Assembly (NCBI RefSeq): GCF_900103035.1
Contig: NZ_FMWO01000073.1
Location: 1-42,986, forward strand
Direction: 5' to 3'
From: Nitrosomonas mobilis
GTDB taxonomy: Bacteria > Pseudomonadota > Gammaproteobacteria > Burkholderiales > Nitrosomonadaceae
DNA length: 42,986 bases
A program made the translations under genes and the position numbers. Below the pieces are notes generated by a model that saw only the letters and a program-made list of their open reading frames with translations, was not told where the DNA came from and did not search any database. Positions 15,440-24,962 of the stretch are shown here, in pieces. Within the stretch, counting starts at the first letter, position 1, and every line of letters begins with the position of its first letter.

Positions 15440-16393
15440 ATGATAAAAACCGGTTTGATCTTTAATCCGCTGGGCGGTCAGTTTCGCAAGCGCAATACGC
15501 AGATTCACAAAATACTTGCAAATATGCCTGAGGTGGAACAACTTCAGGCTACTAATGCGGAAGAATTTGATCAGGCAGTACGTGTACTGCTGGAAAAAAA
15601 TGTAACGTGGCTGATCGTGGCAGGCGGCGATGGAACGCTGCAGGGTGTCATCAATTGTTTGTTTGCACAATTGCCGCCAGCACAATGGCCTATGCTGACG
15701 ATTGTGCCGGCAGGCACGACCAACATGACCGCGCTGGATCTGGGCATGCGCGGCAAGCCGGAGACGGTGTTGCGTAAGATCAGGCAGGTCATGCAGCAGC
15801 CTGTCGGGCAGGAAATCATCAAGCGACCGGTATTACGTATTGAGCAGACCGGTATTAAAAATGTCTATGGAATGCTGTTTGGTCTGGGTATGATCGCGCG
15901 TGGCGTCAAGTTTTCACGAAGTAGAGTCAAGCAGCTTGGGATAACCGGTAGTATCTTCACCATCATGATTGTTTTGCGCTCGATTTTTGGCACATTTCTG
16001 GGGCACCCACAAGCGCAGTGGGCGCCAGTATGTATCACAGAAAAGGACGAAGCTGGGAATGTTCGGAAAAAGGTTTATCTGTTTGCCCTGGTGAGCGCGC
16101 TGGAACGCCTGCTGCTGGGAATGCGTCCGTATTGGGGACGGGAATCGGCAGCGTTGCATGCTACTTTCGTTACGCAGTGCAGCAAAAAATTCTGGATCCG
16201 GATATGGCTGCTGATGGTCGGGCGTGGTCACCATTTACGGCAAGCAGATGGATATATTAGCTATAACACTTCTCGGCTCGAGTTATTGCTGGATGATGAC
16301 TATATCGTCGATGGAGAGGTTTATCAGGCTTCGAGTCAGCATGGACCGTTGCGGATCTATGAGGATGGTCCACTGCATTTTCGTGTCCTTTAG
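15440..16393 (+). CDS. Diacylglycerol/sphingosine kinase-family lipid kinase (DagK catalytic domain)
   Basis: The 317-residue protein has the N-terminal DAGK catalytic fold: GLIFNPLGGQ near the start, the nucleotide-binding AGGDGTLQG (about 61-69) and VPAGTTNMTALDLGM (about 91-105). The C-terminal half is the beta-rich lipid-binding domain. Relatives phosphorylate diacylglycerol or another lipid alcohol. The substrate is not defined by sequence. No Shine-Dalgarno is visible at the ATG; the sequence just upstream is a MITE-end-like GGCACTTCTAAAAA. The stop codon overlaps the possible GTG start of the next gene. That gene appears to be a CDP-lipid-type nucleotidyltransferase, so the two may act in sequence on phosphatidate. 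Confidence 0.88.
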   Translation: MIKTGLIFNPLGGQFRKRNTQIHKILANMPEVEQLQATNAEEFDQAVRVLLEKNVTWLIVAGGDGTLQGVINCLFAQLPPAQWPMLTIVPAGTTNMTALDLGMRGKPETVLRKIRQVMQQPVGQEIIKRPVLRIEQTGIKNVYGMLFGLGMIARGVKFSRSRVKQLGITGSIFTIMIVLRSIFGTFLGHPQAQWAPVCITEKDEAGNVRKKVYLFALVSALERLLLGMRPYWGRESAALHATFVTQCSKKFWIRIWLLMVGRGHHLRQADGYISYNTSRLELLLDDDYIVDGEVYQASSQHGPLRIYEDGPLHFRVL

Positions 16394-17376
16394 TGTGTTA
16401 TAGCATGCAAGGTAAAACAGATTTTCCCGCACCGCCAGCATCACTCATTGCTGCAATCACGCCACAGTCGATACCAGCAATACCAACGGAATTATTGCCA
16501 CTGACCGATCAGTTACAGCAGCGTTTTGGCGTAGCGCTGGACGCAATTCTTCTGTATGGCTCCAGCCTGCGTGGGCCAACGCTGGGCGAAGGTGTTATCG
16601 ATTTCTACGTGCTGGTTGATGATTACTGCCGTGCCTATGACAAAAAGGTTTTGCGTTATTTGAATATTTGGTTGGCGCCAAATGTTTTTTTTCTGGAGGT
16701 GCCTGCTCCAAATGGTGGCGGCATGCTGCGCGCTAAATATGCTGTTATATCAACCGCGCATTTTGAGAAAGCCGCGAGTCACTGGTTTCATCCTTACATC
16801 TGGGCGCGTTTTGCCCAGCCCTTCGAGTTGCTTTTTGGCCGGGATGAAACTATTGTGCGACGCATCCGGATTGTTCAGGCGTGGGCGATCATCAGGTTTC
16901 TTGAAACCACGCTGCCAATGCTCCCAGCGGGACAAGTGACTGTCGAGCAGATATGGGCTTCAGGGTTGCGGCTGACTTACGCCTCGGAATTGCGCGCCGA
17001 ACGTCAATCGCGTTCCAATTTGCTAATGGAGATTAATTTGCCGGTCTATCGGCGTCTGACGGCTGCGGCACTGCCTGCGCTGAATCCGGTGTTGACGTTG
17101 AATGCGGAGCGCCAATATGTGGTGAGCGTAACGCCAGCACAAAAATTCAGGGCCAGAGTGAACTGGCGGTTGCGGCGCTGGCAGGGTAGAGTGCTGTCGA
17201 TTCTGCGTCTAAGTAAGGCGACGCTGACCTTCCGGGATTGCCTGGATTATGCGGCCTGGAAAATCGAACGGCATACCGGTGTGCGGGTCGAGATTACGCC
17301 GGTGCTCAGGCGTCATCCCGTGCTATGGGGCTACAAGGTCATGTGGCAATTATTGCGACGTGGTGTTCTGCGGTGA
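16393..17376 (+). CDS. Putative Tam41-like phosphatidate cytidylyltransferase (nucleotidyltransferase fold)
   Basis: The 327-residue soluble protein has ILLYGSSLRG (G56-S57) followed by VIDFYVLVDDY (D70, D76, D77), the GS...D.D layout of the nucleotidyltransferase fold. It also has RAKYAVIST followed by HFEKAASHWFHPYIWARFAQPFELL. The spacing and wording resemble Tam41/Mmp37, the mitochondrial CDP-diacylglycerol synthase, where a KYGVIS-type motif precedes an AGRLxKP-type segment. If so, it would convert phosphatidate and CTP to CDP-diacylglycerol. This is inference from motifs. It is co-directional with the lipid kinase and overlaps its stop codon if the GTG at 16393 is used. An ATG at 16405 is the alternative. 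Neither start has a clear ribosome site. Confidence 0.68.
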   Translation: MCYSMQGKTDFPAPPASLIAAITPQSIPAIPTELLPLTDQLQQRFGVALDAILLYGSSLRGPTLGEGVIDFYVLVDDYCRAYDKKVLRYLNIWLAPNVFFLEVPAPNGGGMLRAKYAVISTAHFEKAASHWFHPYIWARFAQPFELLFGRDETIVRRIRIVQAWAIIRFLETTLPMLPAGQVTVEQIWASGLRLTYASELRAERQSRSNLLMEINLPVYRRLTAAALPALNPVLTLNAERQYVVSVTPAQKFRARVNWRLRRWQGRVLSILRLSKATLTFRDCLDYAAWKIERHTGVRVEITPVLRRHPVLWGYKVMWQLLRRGVLR

Positions 17377-17406
17377 AGAAAATTTAAAGGAGGCGAAAAA
17401 TTAATC

Positions 17407-18054
17407 ATGGTAAGACTGGTGCTGTTGCCCCTGTTTATGCTGGTAGTTTTGCTGACGGCTTGTTCCAGCATGTACTACAGCGGGCTTGAGAAAATCGGGA
17501 TTCCCAAGCGGGATGTGCTGGTGTATCGGGTCGAGAAGGCGCGCGATACTCAGAGAGAGACCAAACAGCAGTTCAAATCTGCATTGGAGCAGTTCACGGC
17601 AGTGACACGTTTTGATGGAGGCAATCTTGAGAAACTTTATAAAAAACTGAATAGCGAATACGAAGCCAGTGTCGATAAGGCAAACGAAGTGAAAGAGCGT
17701 ATCGCTGACATTGAAAGCGTATCTGTCGCGCTGTTCAGGGAGTGGGAGACGGAAATCACGCAATACAGTAATCCTGCCCTCAAGCGGCAAAGTCAGGATA
17801 AACTGGTTGCGACGCGCAACCATTACCGGCAACTGATTATTGCCATGAAAAATGCAGAGACGAGAATCCAACCGGTATTGTCTGTGTTTAATGATCAGGT
17901 TATGTATCTCAAGCATAATCTTAATGCGCAGGCGATTACCTCCTTGAAGAGCGAGCTGGGTAACCTGCAATCCGATGTTTCTACGCTGATTGTTTCAATG
18001 GAAAATTCCATCAATGAGGCTAATCGCTTTCTCTCTAATATGGAGAAAAACTAG
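17407..18054 (+). CDS. DUF2959 family lipoprotein
   Basis: The 215-residue precursor starts at an ATG with AAAGGAGG upstream (17386-17393). It has a signal sequence ending in the lipobox LTAC, so it should be lipid-anchored in the envelope. The mature part is nearly all charged helix, with the DUF2959 hallmarks MYYSGLEKIGIPKRDVLVYRV, KLNSEYEASVDKA, EWETEI and VMYLKHNLNAQAI. Coiled-coil propensity is high throughout. The family's function is unknown. It is 30 bp downstream of the Tam41-like gene and may be in the same transcript, but its strong ribosome site suggests independent expression levels. Confidence 0.88.
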   Translation: MVRLVLLPLFMLVVLLTACSSMYYSGLEKIGIPKRDVLVYRVEKARDTQRETKQQFKSALEQFTAVTRFDGGNLEKLYKKLNSEYEASVDKANEVKERIADIESVSVALFREWETEITQYSNPALKRQSQDKLVATRNHYRQLIIAMKNAETRIQPVLSVFNDQVMYLKHNLNAQAITSLKSELGNLQSDVSTLIVSMENSINEANRFLSNMEKN

Positions 18055-18107
18055 CGGATATTTCCCTGTTGGTGCAGCGGGTATTTTGATAACATAAGAG
18101 CTGTTTT

Positions 18108-18563
18108 TTATACTTGTTGCTTGTTGTTAGACAGGAGCTTTACCAGCGCCTGTCTAAGCGGTGATTCGTCGGGCAACGTAGCGATCAGGTCGTTCAGGTG
18201 ACGGGTAGCGGATGAATTGAGTCGCTGAGTGCGTTTGCGTGAATCGGGTGGATGACCCTGAGAAGGGTTGGGTTGTACTGCTATTTTTATCTCATTGATT
18301 GTAAGATTATTATTGCTGAAATGCCGCAGGATGGCGGGCGCCAATTGGCGTAATCTGCTGGCTATCACGCCGTTATCGGTATAGATTAGAATTACGCCAT
18401 TCGAATATTTTCCCACCGCGCAGCGACTTCCGATAGACGATGGAATTATTTGCAAAAACCTGTTTTGTATTTCAATTAATTGTTTTGCCTGATTGATTAT
18501 AGGTTCATAATCAGGCTGGTTGCCAAGAATGGTTAAGTAGTTTCTTAAATTAAAGATCGACAT
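18108..18563 (-). CDS. dciA: DciA-like (DUF721) replicative helicase loader
   Basis: The 151-residue protein has the DUF721/DciA N-terminal region. Its KH-like fold is marked by NRFLQIIPSSIGSRCAVGKYSNGVILIYTDNGVIASRLRQLAPAILRHF, described here only by its span of about residues 34-82. A variable basic C-terminal tail follows. DciA proteins help load DnaB helicase in bacteria that lack DnaC. It is divergent from the M23 peptidase gene with only 25 bp between start codons, upstream of secA, a neighbourhood often seen in proteobacteria. No strong Shine-Dalgarno is visible. The annotation rests on family resemblance and context. Confidence 0.8.
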   Translation of the reverse strand: MSIFNLRNYLTILGNQPDYEPIINQAKQLIEIQNRFLQIIPSSIGSRCAVGKYSNGVILIYTDNGVIASRLRQLAPAILRHFSNNNLTINEIKIAVQPNPSQGHPPDSRKRTQRLNSSATRHLNDLIATLPDESPLRQALVKLLSNNKQQV

Positions 18564-18588
18564 GGCAAATTAATCCAAGGAAGAACAG

Positions 18589-19506
18589 ATGAATATTATT
18601 CTTATTTCTGACCGGTTTGGGCAAGCAAAATCACTAACTTTGACACGCTCCCACTTGTTAATGGGGTTGCTGTTATTGCTGATGATGGTAATACTTTTAG
18701 CCGTTACCCTGAATCATTTTGCCGGGGAGGTTGCGGATAAAATTAATTATCCGATACTGCGTAATGTTCTGCAGAACCCGGAGGCCAAAAGAAATCATAA
18801 AATTCAGGCGCATTTGAATAAAAATCTGGATTTTATGGCGGCTAAAGTGGGAAAAATGCAGGTGCAGCTGTTTCGCTTGAATGAATTAGGACGGCGGCTA
18901 GTGGATTTATACGGCATTGATCCACAGGAACTCTCCTTTGATCAACTGCCGGGGCAAGGTGGGATTGACAGGGAGATCCGGGAACAGGATCTATCATTAG
19001 ATGAACTCAATCAGACATTACATTCGGTCGCCAGGTCTCTGAGAGACAGAGCAGACAAATTAGCAGTACTGGACAGTTTGTTATTGGGTGATCGAATTGA
19101 GCAAGAGATGCTACCAAGCGCAATGCCGTTGGAGACAGACTGGTTTTCTTCAGACTTTGGTGTTCGGATCGATCCTTTTACCGGCAAAAAAAGTTTTCAT
19201 GAAGGCGTAGATTTTCCTGCCAAAATGGGCACACCAATCAAGGCTGCAGCTGGCGGAGTAGTTGTCTTTTCTGCCCGTCATCCTGGTTATGGTAACATGG
19301 TGGCCATTGACCACGGCAATGAGCTGGTTAGTCGCTATGCACATGCATCCAGGTTGTTGGTTAACGTAGGTCAAGTCGTATTAAAAGGACAAAAAATTGC
19401 GGAAATTGGTAGCAGTGGACGTTCTACCGGGCCGCACTTGCATTTTGAAATCAGACATAATGACATACCGCTCAATCCCTCCAGATTCTTGAAAAAAGCT
19501 GACTAG
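18589..19506 (+). CDS. M23 family (LytM) peptidoglycan endopeptidase
   Basis: The 305-residue protein has a single N-terminal membrane helix (about 24-43, LLMGLLLLLMMVILLAVTL). A helical region follows (about 60-170), then a C-terminal LytM/M23 domain. The zinc ligands are visible: HEGVDF (H and D) and HLHFEIR (second H of HxH). The domain should cut peptide cross-links in the periplasm. The helical part may regulate it, as in DipM or EnvC-like proteins. The start has AAGGAAG upstream. It precedes secA with a 107-bp gap and is divergent from dciA. Some M23-family members lack activity, but the catalytic residues appear complete here. Confidence 0.94.
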   Translation: MNIILISDRFGQAKSLTLTRSHLLMGLLLLLMMVILLAVTLNHFAGEVADKINYPILRNVLQNPEAKRNHKIQAHLNKNLDFMAAKVGKMQVQLFRLNELGRRLVDLYGIDPQELSFDQLPGQGGIDREIREQDLSLDELNQTLHSVARSLRDRADKLAVLDSLLLGDRIEQEMLPSAMPLETDWFSSDFGVRIDPFTGKKSFHEGVDFPAKMGTPIKAAAGGVVVFSARHPGYGNMVAIDHGNELVSRYAHASRLLVNVGQVVLKGQKIAEIGSSGRSTGPHLHFEIRHNDIPLNPSRFLKKAD

Positions 19507-19613
19507 CCAGGTTGTCTGCTGCCAGCAGACACAATCCGAATAGAATTTAATATATCAGGAAATATTTCTGATCAATTCTCAATTGTTGACAGGCATTAAA
19601 AAACCATCATCCC

Positions 19614-22352
19614 ATGCTGAATAATTTACTGAAAAAGTTTTTTGGTAGCCGTAATGATCGGCTCGTCAAGCAGTACATGCAAACAGTGCGCAAGATTAAT
19701 GAGCTTGAGTCGGCCATTGCCGTGTTGACAGATGCCGAGTTGCATGAAAAAACGGATGAGTTCAGAAACAGACTGGCGAATGGAGAAACGCTGGACCAGT
19801 TGATGACGGAAGCATTCGCGGTGGTGCGCGAGACCAGCAAACGCGTATTGGGTATGCGCCACTTTGATGTGCAGCTGATCGGCGGCATGGTGCTGCATGA
19901 GGGCAAGATAGCCGAGATGCGCACGGGTGAGGGTAAAACGCTGATGGCAACGCTCCCGACCTATCTGAATGCCTTATCTGGTCAGGGTGTCCATATTGTG
20001 ACGGTCAATGACTATCTCGCCAGGCGTGATGCCGAGTGGATGGGGCAGGTCTATCGTTTTCTGGGACTGACGGTTGGCGTCGTGGTGTCACAGATGCCGC
20101 AGGAAGACAAACAGGCTGCCTATGCAGCGGATATCACCTATGGCACCAATAACGAATATGGTTTTGATTATCTGCGCGACAACATGGTGGGGCATGTTGT
20201 CGAGCGGGTGCAGCGACCCCTTAATTTTGCGATTGTCGATGAAGTGGATTCAATCCTGATTGATGAAGCGCGCACACCCTTGATTATTTCCGGGATGGCG
20301 GAAGGTGATACTGAAATTTATACCAAAATCAACAGACTCATTCCGAAGCTGATCAAACAGGAAAATGAGAAAAGTGCGGGTGATTTCAGTGTGGATGAGA
20401 AAACTCAACAAGTGCTGATAAGCGAGGCGGGATTTGAACATGCTGAGGCATTACTAAGTGAAGCCGGATTGTTGTCTGCGGGAACCAGTTTGTATGATCC
20501 GGCAAATATCAATCTGATACACCATCTCAATGCAGCATTACGTGCGCATAATTTATACAATCGTGATCAGCATTATGTGGTGCAGGATAATGAAGTCATT
20601 ATCGTTGATGAATTCACCGGTCGGTTAATGCCGGGGCGGCGTTGGTCGGAGGGATTGCATCAGGCGGTAGAGGCGAAGGAGAATGTTGCCATCCAGAAAG
20701 AAAACCAGACGCTGGCCTCCATCACTTTCCAGAATTATTTCCGCATGTATAAAAAACTTGCAGGCATGACAGGAACGGCGGATACAGAAGCATTTGAATT
20801 TCAGCAAATTTACGGGCTGGAAACCGTGGTGATTCCGACACATCGTTCGATGGTTCGTGAGGATCGCATGGATCAGGTATTTCGTACTGCCAAGGAAAAA
20901 TATCAGGCAATCTTCGCAGATATCAAGGATTGTTATGAACGTGGACAACCCGTTCTGGTCGGTACGACATCCATCGAAAACAATGAATTGCTGTCAGATT
21001 TGTTGAATCAGGAAAAACTGCCGCATCAGATTCTGAATGCCAAACAACATGCCCGTGAAGCGGATATCATTACTCAGGCGGGTCAGCCAAAAATGGTCAC
21101 GATTGCGACCAACATGGCCGGACGCGGCACCGATATTGTGTTGGGAGGGAATCCCGAACCTGAAATCCATCGTATTCAGGCTGATGCAACGCTCGATGAT
21201 AAAACCAAAGCTGAGCGCATCAAGGCTATACAGGATACCTGGCAAATCCGGCATGACGAAGTAATCAAGCTGGGTGGATTGCATATTATTGGGACGGAGC
21301 GACACGAGTCTCGCCGTATTGATAACCAGTTGCGAGGACGTTCAGGCCGACAGGGCGATCCTGGTTCCAGCCGCTTCTATCTGTCACTGGAAGATTCGCT
21401 GCTGCGTATTTTTTCCTCGGATCGTGTCGCCAGTATCATGACCAAACTCAACATGCCGGAAGGAGAGGCCATTGAGCATCCCTGGGTGACCCGTGCAATT
21501 GAAAATGCACAACGCAAGGTTGAAGCGCGCAATTTCGATATTCGTAAACAATTGCTGGAGTACGATGATGTTGCCAATGACCAGCGTAAGGTTATTTATC
21601 AGCAGCGCAGCGAGTTACTGGAGGCAGACCAGAATATTTCCGATACCATCAGCGCCATTCGGGAAAGTGTCATCGACGAGCTTGTCAGTTTGTATATGCC
21701 GTCACAGAGTATTGAAGAACAGTGGGATATTACCGGACTGGAGAAAGCGCTGACAGCTGAATTCAATCTCCATTTGCCTGTTCAGCAGTGGCTGGACGAA
21801 GACCATGATTTACACGAAGAAAGCTTGCGGCAGCGTATTATTGAGGCGGTTAACACTTTTTATGCGAATAAGGTGATGCAGGCAGGCACGGCGTTGATGC
21901 AGCACTATGAACGAGTGGTGATGTTGCATACGCTTGATAGTCACTGGCGTGAACATCTGGCAGCGTTGGACCATTTGCGGCAAAGTATTCATTTGCGGGG
22001 CTACGCACAAAAAAATCCCAAGCAGGAATATAAACGCGAGGCTTTCGAGTTATTTACCGGAATGCTGGAATCCGTTAAAGCGGAAGTGACCAGAATCTTG
22101 CTGACAGTACAGATCAGAAGCGAACAACAAGTGGATGCTGTAGCCGAAGCACCTGCTCCAGGAAATGTACAGTACCATCATGCCAGCTATGAAGAAGTAG
22201 TGGGTGAAGATGCGCCGACAGCAGAAAAACAGGATGATGTGGAAAACAAGACACAACCTTATGTTCGCAAGAATGACAAGGTCGGGCGCAATGATCCCTG
22301 TCCGTGTGGGTCAGGGAAGAAATACAAGCAATGTCATGGCAAGCTTGAGTAG
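19614..22352 (+). CDS. secA: Protein translocase ATPase SecA
   Basis: SecA drives secretory proteins through SecYEG. The 912 residues show the full architecture: Walker [10 protein letters not shown] (about 102-110), Walker B in [18 protein letters not shown], the peptide cross-linking domain (about 225-375), the second helicase half with [14 protein letters not shown] and [13 protein letters not shown], and the helical scaffold. A zinc-binding SEC-C tail ([14 protein letters not shown]) binds SecB and ribosomes. The length is typical for proteobacteria. No secM-like regulator is upstream; the 107-bp leader shows nothing that I can support. A weak hairpin (AACAG/CTGTT) lies just after the stop, before the convergent usp gene. 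Confidence 0.98.
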   Translation: MLNNLLKKFFGSRNDRLVKQYMQTVRKINELESAIAVLTDAELHEKTDEFRNRLANGETLDQLMTEAFAVVRETSKRVLGMRHFDVQLIGGMVLHEGKIAEMRTGEGKTLMATLPTYLNALSGQGVHIVTVNDYLARRDAEWMGQVYRFLGLTVGVVVSQMPQEDKQAAYAADITYGTNNEYGFDYLRDNMVGHVVERVQRPLNFAIVDEVDSILIDEARTPLIISGMAEGDTEIYTKINRLIPKLIKQENEKSAGDFSVDEKTQQVLISEAGFEHAEALLSEAGLLSAGTSLYDPANINLIHHLNAALRAHNLYNRDQHYVVQDNEVIIVDEFTGRLMPGRRWSEGLHQAVEAKENVAIQKENQTLASITFQNYFRMYKKLAGMTGTADTEAFEFQQIYGLETVVIPTHRSMVREDRMDQVFRTAKEKYQAIFADIKDCYERGQPVLVGTTSIENNELLSDLLNQEKLPHQILNAKQHAREADIITQAGQPKMVTIATNMAGRGTDIVLGGNPEPEIHRIQADATLDDKTKAERIKAIQDTWQIRHDEVIKLGGLHIIGTERHESRRIDNQLRGRSGRQGDPGSSRFYLSLEDSLLRIFSSDRVASIMTKLNMPEGEAIEHPWVTRAIENAQRKVEARNFDIRKQLLEYDDVANDQRKVIYQQRSELLEADQNISDTISAIRESVIDELVSLYMPSQSIEEQWDITGLEKALTAEFNLHLPVQQWLDEDHDLHEESLRQRIIEAVNTFYANKVMQAGTALMQHYERVVMLHTLDSHWREHLAALDHLRQSIHLRGYAQKNPKQEYKREAFELFTGMLESVKAEVTRILLTVQIRSEQQVDAVAEAPAPGNVQYHHASYEEVVGEDAPTAEKQDDVENKTQPYVRKNDKVGRNDPCPCGSGKKYKQCHGKLE

Positions 22353-22404
22353 TGTAACAGTAGGCCTGTTTAATAAATTTGAAACGACATTCGAATCGCT
22401 CAAA

Positions 22405-22851
22405 TCAATTTCCAGTGCCGCGAATCAGTAATACTGGTATTGATGAACTTCTTGTAACGCCTTCCGCTACACTGCCAAGCAGCAGACGAGTGAGCCCTGA
22501 ACGGCCATGTGAACCGATTACGATTAAGTCAGCCTGCCAGCATTCTGCCTCGGCAATGATTGCTTGTGCAATCTTCTGATTGCCAGCCGAGATTGATTTT
22601 GTTTGTGTTATCAGGCCCGCCTGCCGAACGGATTCGGCAGCTTCGGTCAGTATTTTCTCGCCAGCGAGTTGTACGGTTTTCTGCAATTCTTCGTAGTTGA
22701 TGTAGCCTTCATCCACTAGATAAGCAATATCGGTGTAGATATGAACGAGTGCAACCTGTGCGTGGGTGAGTTTTGCCAACACAATTGCTTCCTGCAGGGC
22801 GCGTTTTGAGGTTGGACTACCATCGACTGGTACCAGAATTTTTTGAAACAT
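22405..22851 (-). CDS. Universal stress protein (UspA family, ATP-binding type)
   Basis: The 148-residue single-domain protein starts MFQKILVPVDGSPTSKRAL, the classic Usp N-terminus with D10 for nucleotide binding. It ends with the ATP-binding signature GSHGRSGLTRLLLGSVAEGV (G-x2-G-x9-G-S type). Usp proteins form dimers and aid survival under starvation or other stress, with no single known reaction. It lies between secA (convergent) and mutL (36 bp downstream of the mutL stop, same strand), so it may share the mutL transcript. Confidence 0.94.
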   Translation of the reverse strand: MFQKILVPVDGSPTSKRALQEAIVLAKLTHAQVALVHIYTDIAYLVDEGYINYEELQKTVQLAGEKILTEAAESVRQAGLITQTKSISAGNQKIAQAIIAEAECWQADLIVIGSHGRSGLTRLLLGSVAEGVTRSSSIPVLLIRGTGN

Positions 22852-22887
22852 GTTGTCTCCCGAAAACAGTTATTGATGAAACCGAGA

Positions 22888-24711
22888 TTACTTGCCGCGC
22901 ATGAACATTTTATCAAGTTCTGCCAGACTGATTTCAAACCAGGTAGGACGTCCATGATTGCATTGATCGGCGCGATCAGTTTGCTCCATTTGTCGCAGTA
23001 AGGCGTTCATTTCGGCCAGAGTTAGCTGGCGATTAGCCCGCACGGCGCTATGGCATGCCATAGTGGCCAGCAATTCATTATGTTGCGCAGTCAGCAGCAG
23101 TTTGGGATCACCTTCTCGGATTTCCTGCAGCACATCCCGTGTCAGTTTCTCAATATTAGCCCCCTGCAGCATAGCAGGTATGGTGCGGATTACCAAGGAG
23201 GTGGCGGATAGCATTGCTATCTCAAAACCCAGATTCTGCAAAAGCTGCTGACTTTCTTCAACGGTTGCTATGTCTAAACTGTCTGCATGAAACGTTACGG
23301 GTATCAATAAACGCTGCACGGCCAGCTTATGTTGATCCAGCGAGGCTTTCAGCTGTTCGTAAACGATACGTTCATGTGCTGCATGCATATCTACAAGGAT
23401 CAATCCCTTCGTATTTTGCGCCAGTAGGTAAATGCCATGCAGCTGACCAATGGCAAAACCCAAAGGCGGGGCAGCTTGTTCCTGTGCGGGTGGGTTGTCG
23501 TCACGAATGGCAGCTGCTTCGGACTTGTTGCCAAATAGGGTTTCGTAGAATGGTGAGGGTGATTGTGCAATCGTTCTGATCGGCAAGCTTTGTTGCCGGT
23601 AGTAGCTGCCTTTGAAGCTATGCTGAGCTGGTTGGTGATCTGCGGTCTGTTGCTGTTCACCGGTCTGGCTGAGCGGGATTGAGCTGAGTGGTTTAGGCGT
23701 CATGGGCACGTTGGTATCCAGACCGTGTTGAGACGCCAGTGTCTTGCTGACAGCATGATAAATGAATTGGTGAATCGCTCGACTTTCGCGAAAGCGGATT
23801 TCTATTTTGGTTGGATGCACATTGACATCAATCTGTCCCGGTTCAATATCAAAGTACAGCACGAAAGCGGCGTGGCGATCGTGATGCAGTATGTCCCGGT
23901 AGCCTTCACGTAAGGCATGCGTTACCAGTTTGTCGCGGATGAAGCGGCCATTGACGAAAAAGTACTGTGTGTCGCTGGTTGCGCGGGAATAAGCGGGTAA
24001 CGCTAACATGCCGCATAAGCTGAGGCCGGCGGAGGGTTCATCGAAGCATATGGCGGCTTGTGTGAATTCTTCACCCAATATGGCCGAGATACGTGAGCGG
24101 ATTTCCGACGCTGGATAGTGGCCACGTAGTTTCCCATTCCGCTGCAGACGGAAAGTTACGCCGGGGTGTGATAGCGCGATACGTTGAAAGACTGCTTCGC
24201 AATGCGCAAATTCAGTTGACTCAGTTTTGAGAAATTTGCGGCGTGCCGGTAAATTGAAAAAAAGATCACTTACTTCCACTGTGGTGCCAACTGTATGAGC
24301 AGCTGGCTCGACGGGCAGTAAGCGTGTTCCTTCTGTCCGGATTTGCCAGGCGTGTTCTCCGGTCAGGTGGCGGCTGATGAGCGACAAATTAGACACCGAG
24401 GCAATACTGGCCAGTCCTTCACCACGAAAGCCCAGGCTGGTAATATTCTGTAAATCTTCCTGGCTGCCAATTTTGCTAGTTGCGTGCCGCATCAGCGCCA
24501 GTGGTAATTCTTCTGCAGCGACTCCCGTGCCATTATCGGTAACCCTTATCTGTTTAAAACCGCCTTGATGGATTTCCACAGAGATTTCAGTTGCACCAGC
24601 ATCGATCGAGTTCTCCATCAATTCTTTCAGAACGGAAGCTGGACGTTCAACCACTTCCCCGGCCGCTATTTGACTGATCAGGCCATCGGGAAGCAGCTTA
24701 ATAGTACTCAT
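22888..24711 (-). CDS. mutL: DNA mismatch repair protein MutL, with endonuclease motif
   Basis: The 607-residue protein has an N-terminal GHKL ATPase (E in LKELMENSIDAGA, DNGTGV, GFRGEGLASIASV). A transducer domain follows, then a Gln/Ser/Pro-rich linker (about 335-410) and a C-terminal dimerisation domain. That domain contains DMHAAHERIVYE (about 441-452), which fits the DQHA(X)2E(X)4E metal-binding endonuclease motif with Q replaced by M. Near the end is CNHGRPTWF, the companion motif. MutL proteins with these motifs nick DNA themselves, as expected in bacteria without MutH. Miscalling by E. coli analogy (non-nicking MutL) would be an error. It is a head-to-head neighbour of rpiA. Confidence 0.97.
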   Translation of the reverse strand: MSTIKLLPDGLISQIAAGEVVERPASVLKELMENSIDAGATEISVEIHQGGFKQIRVTDNGTGVAAEELPLALMRHATSKIGSQEDLQNITSLGFRGEGLASIASVSNLSLISRHLTGEHAWQIRTEGTRLLPVEPAAHTVGTTVEVSDLFFNLPARRKFLKTESTEFAHCEAVFQRIALSHPGVTFRLQRNGKLRGHYPASEIRSRISAILGEEFTQAAICFDEPSAGLSLCGMLALPAYSRATSDTQYFFVNGRFIRDKLVTHALREGYRDILHHDRHAAFVLYFDIEPGQIDVNVHPTKIEIRFRESRAIHQFIYHAVSKTLASQHGLDTNVPMTPKPLSSIPLSQTGEQQQTADHQPAQHSFKGSYYRQQSLPIRTIAQSPSPFYETLFGNKSEAAAIRDDNPPAQEQAAPPLGFAIGQLHGIYLLAQNTKGLILVDMHAAHERIVYEQLKASLDQHKLAVQRLLIPVTFHADSLDIATVEESQQLLQNLGFEIAMLSATSLVIRTIPAMLQGANIEKLTRDVLQEIREGDPKLLLTAQHNELLATMACHSAVRANRQLTLAEMNALLRQMEQTDRADQCNHGRPTWFEISLAELDKMFMRGK

Positions 24712-24962
24712 GAAAATTCGGTCGATGGGATATATTCATGTTTATTTCAGTTACGCTAACTTAATCCGTGCTTATTAATTACAAAACTGATACCAAGTTA
24801 TGATACGCTCTGATCAGGCGATGGGATTCACAGTAGAGCAGGTATGCAGCAACATCAGATATCGAAACCAATAAACAGGCAATCCCGAAAAGGAATGTTT
24901 ACAAATCTGAATTTTTGGAGCTGTCCTTTAGAAGCATGCTTCAGCATAACTTACAAATCAAT

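Noticed and set aside
15293..15685. Minus-strand reading frame of 130 codons
   Set aside because: It overlaps the well-supported lipid-kinase gene and an AT-rich gap, with no recognisable domain or ribosome site.
22353..22404. Bidirectional terminator between secA and usp
   Set aside because: The AACAG/CTGTT stem is only five pairs, and the following tract has mixed A and T.
24915..24962. Longer rpiA start (TTG 24915 or ATG 24936)
   Set aside because: The protein from 24963 matches the E. coli start and length exactly. The extra codons come from a MITE-end-like sequence.
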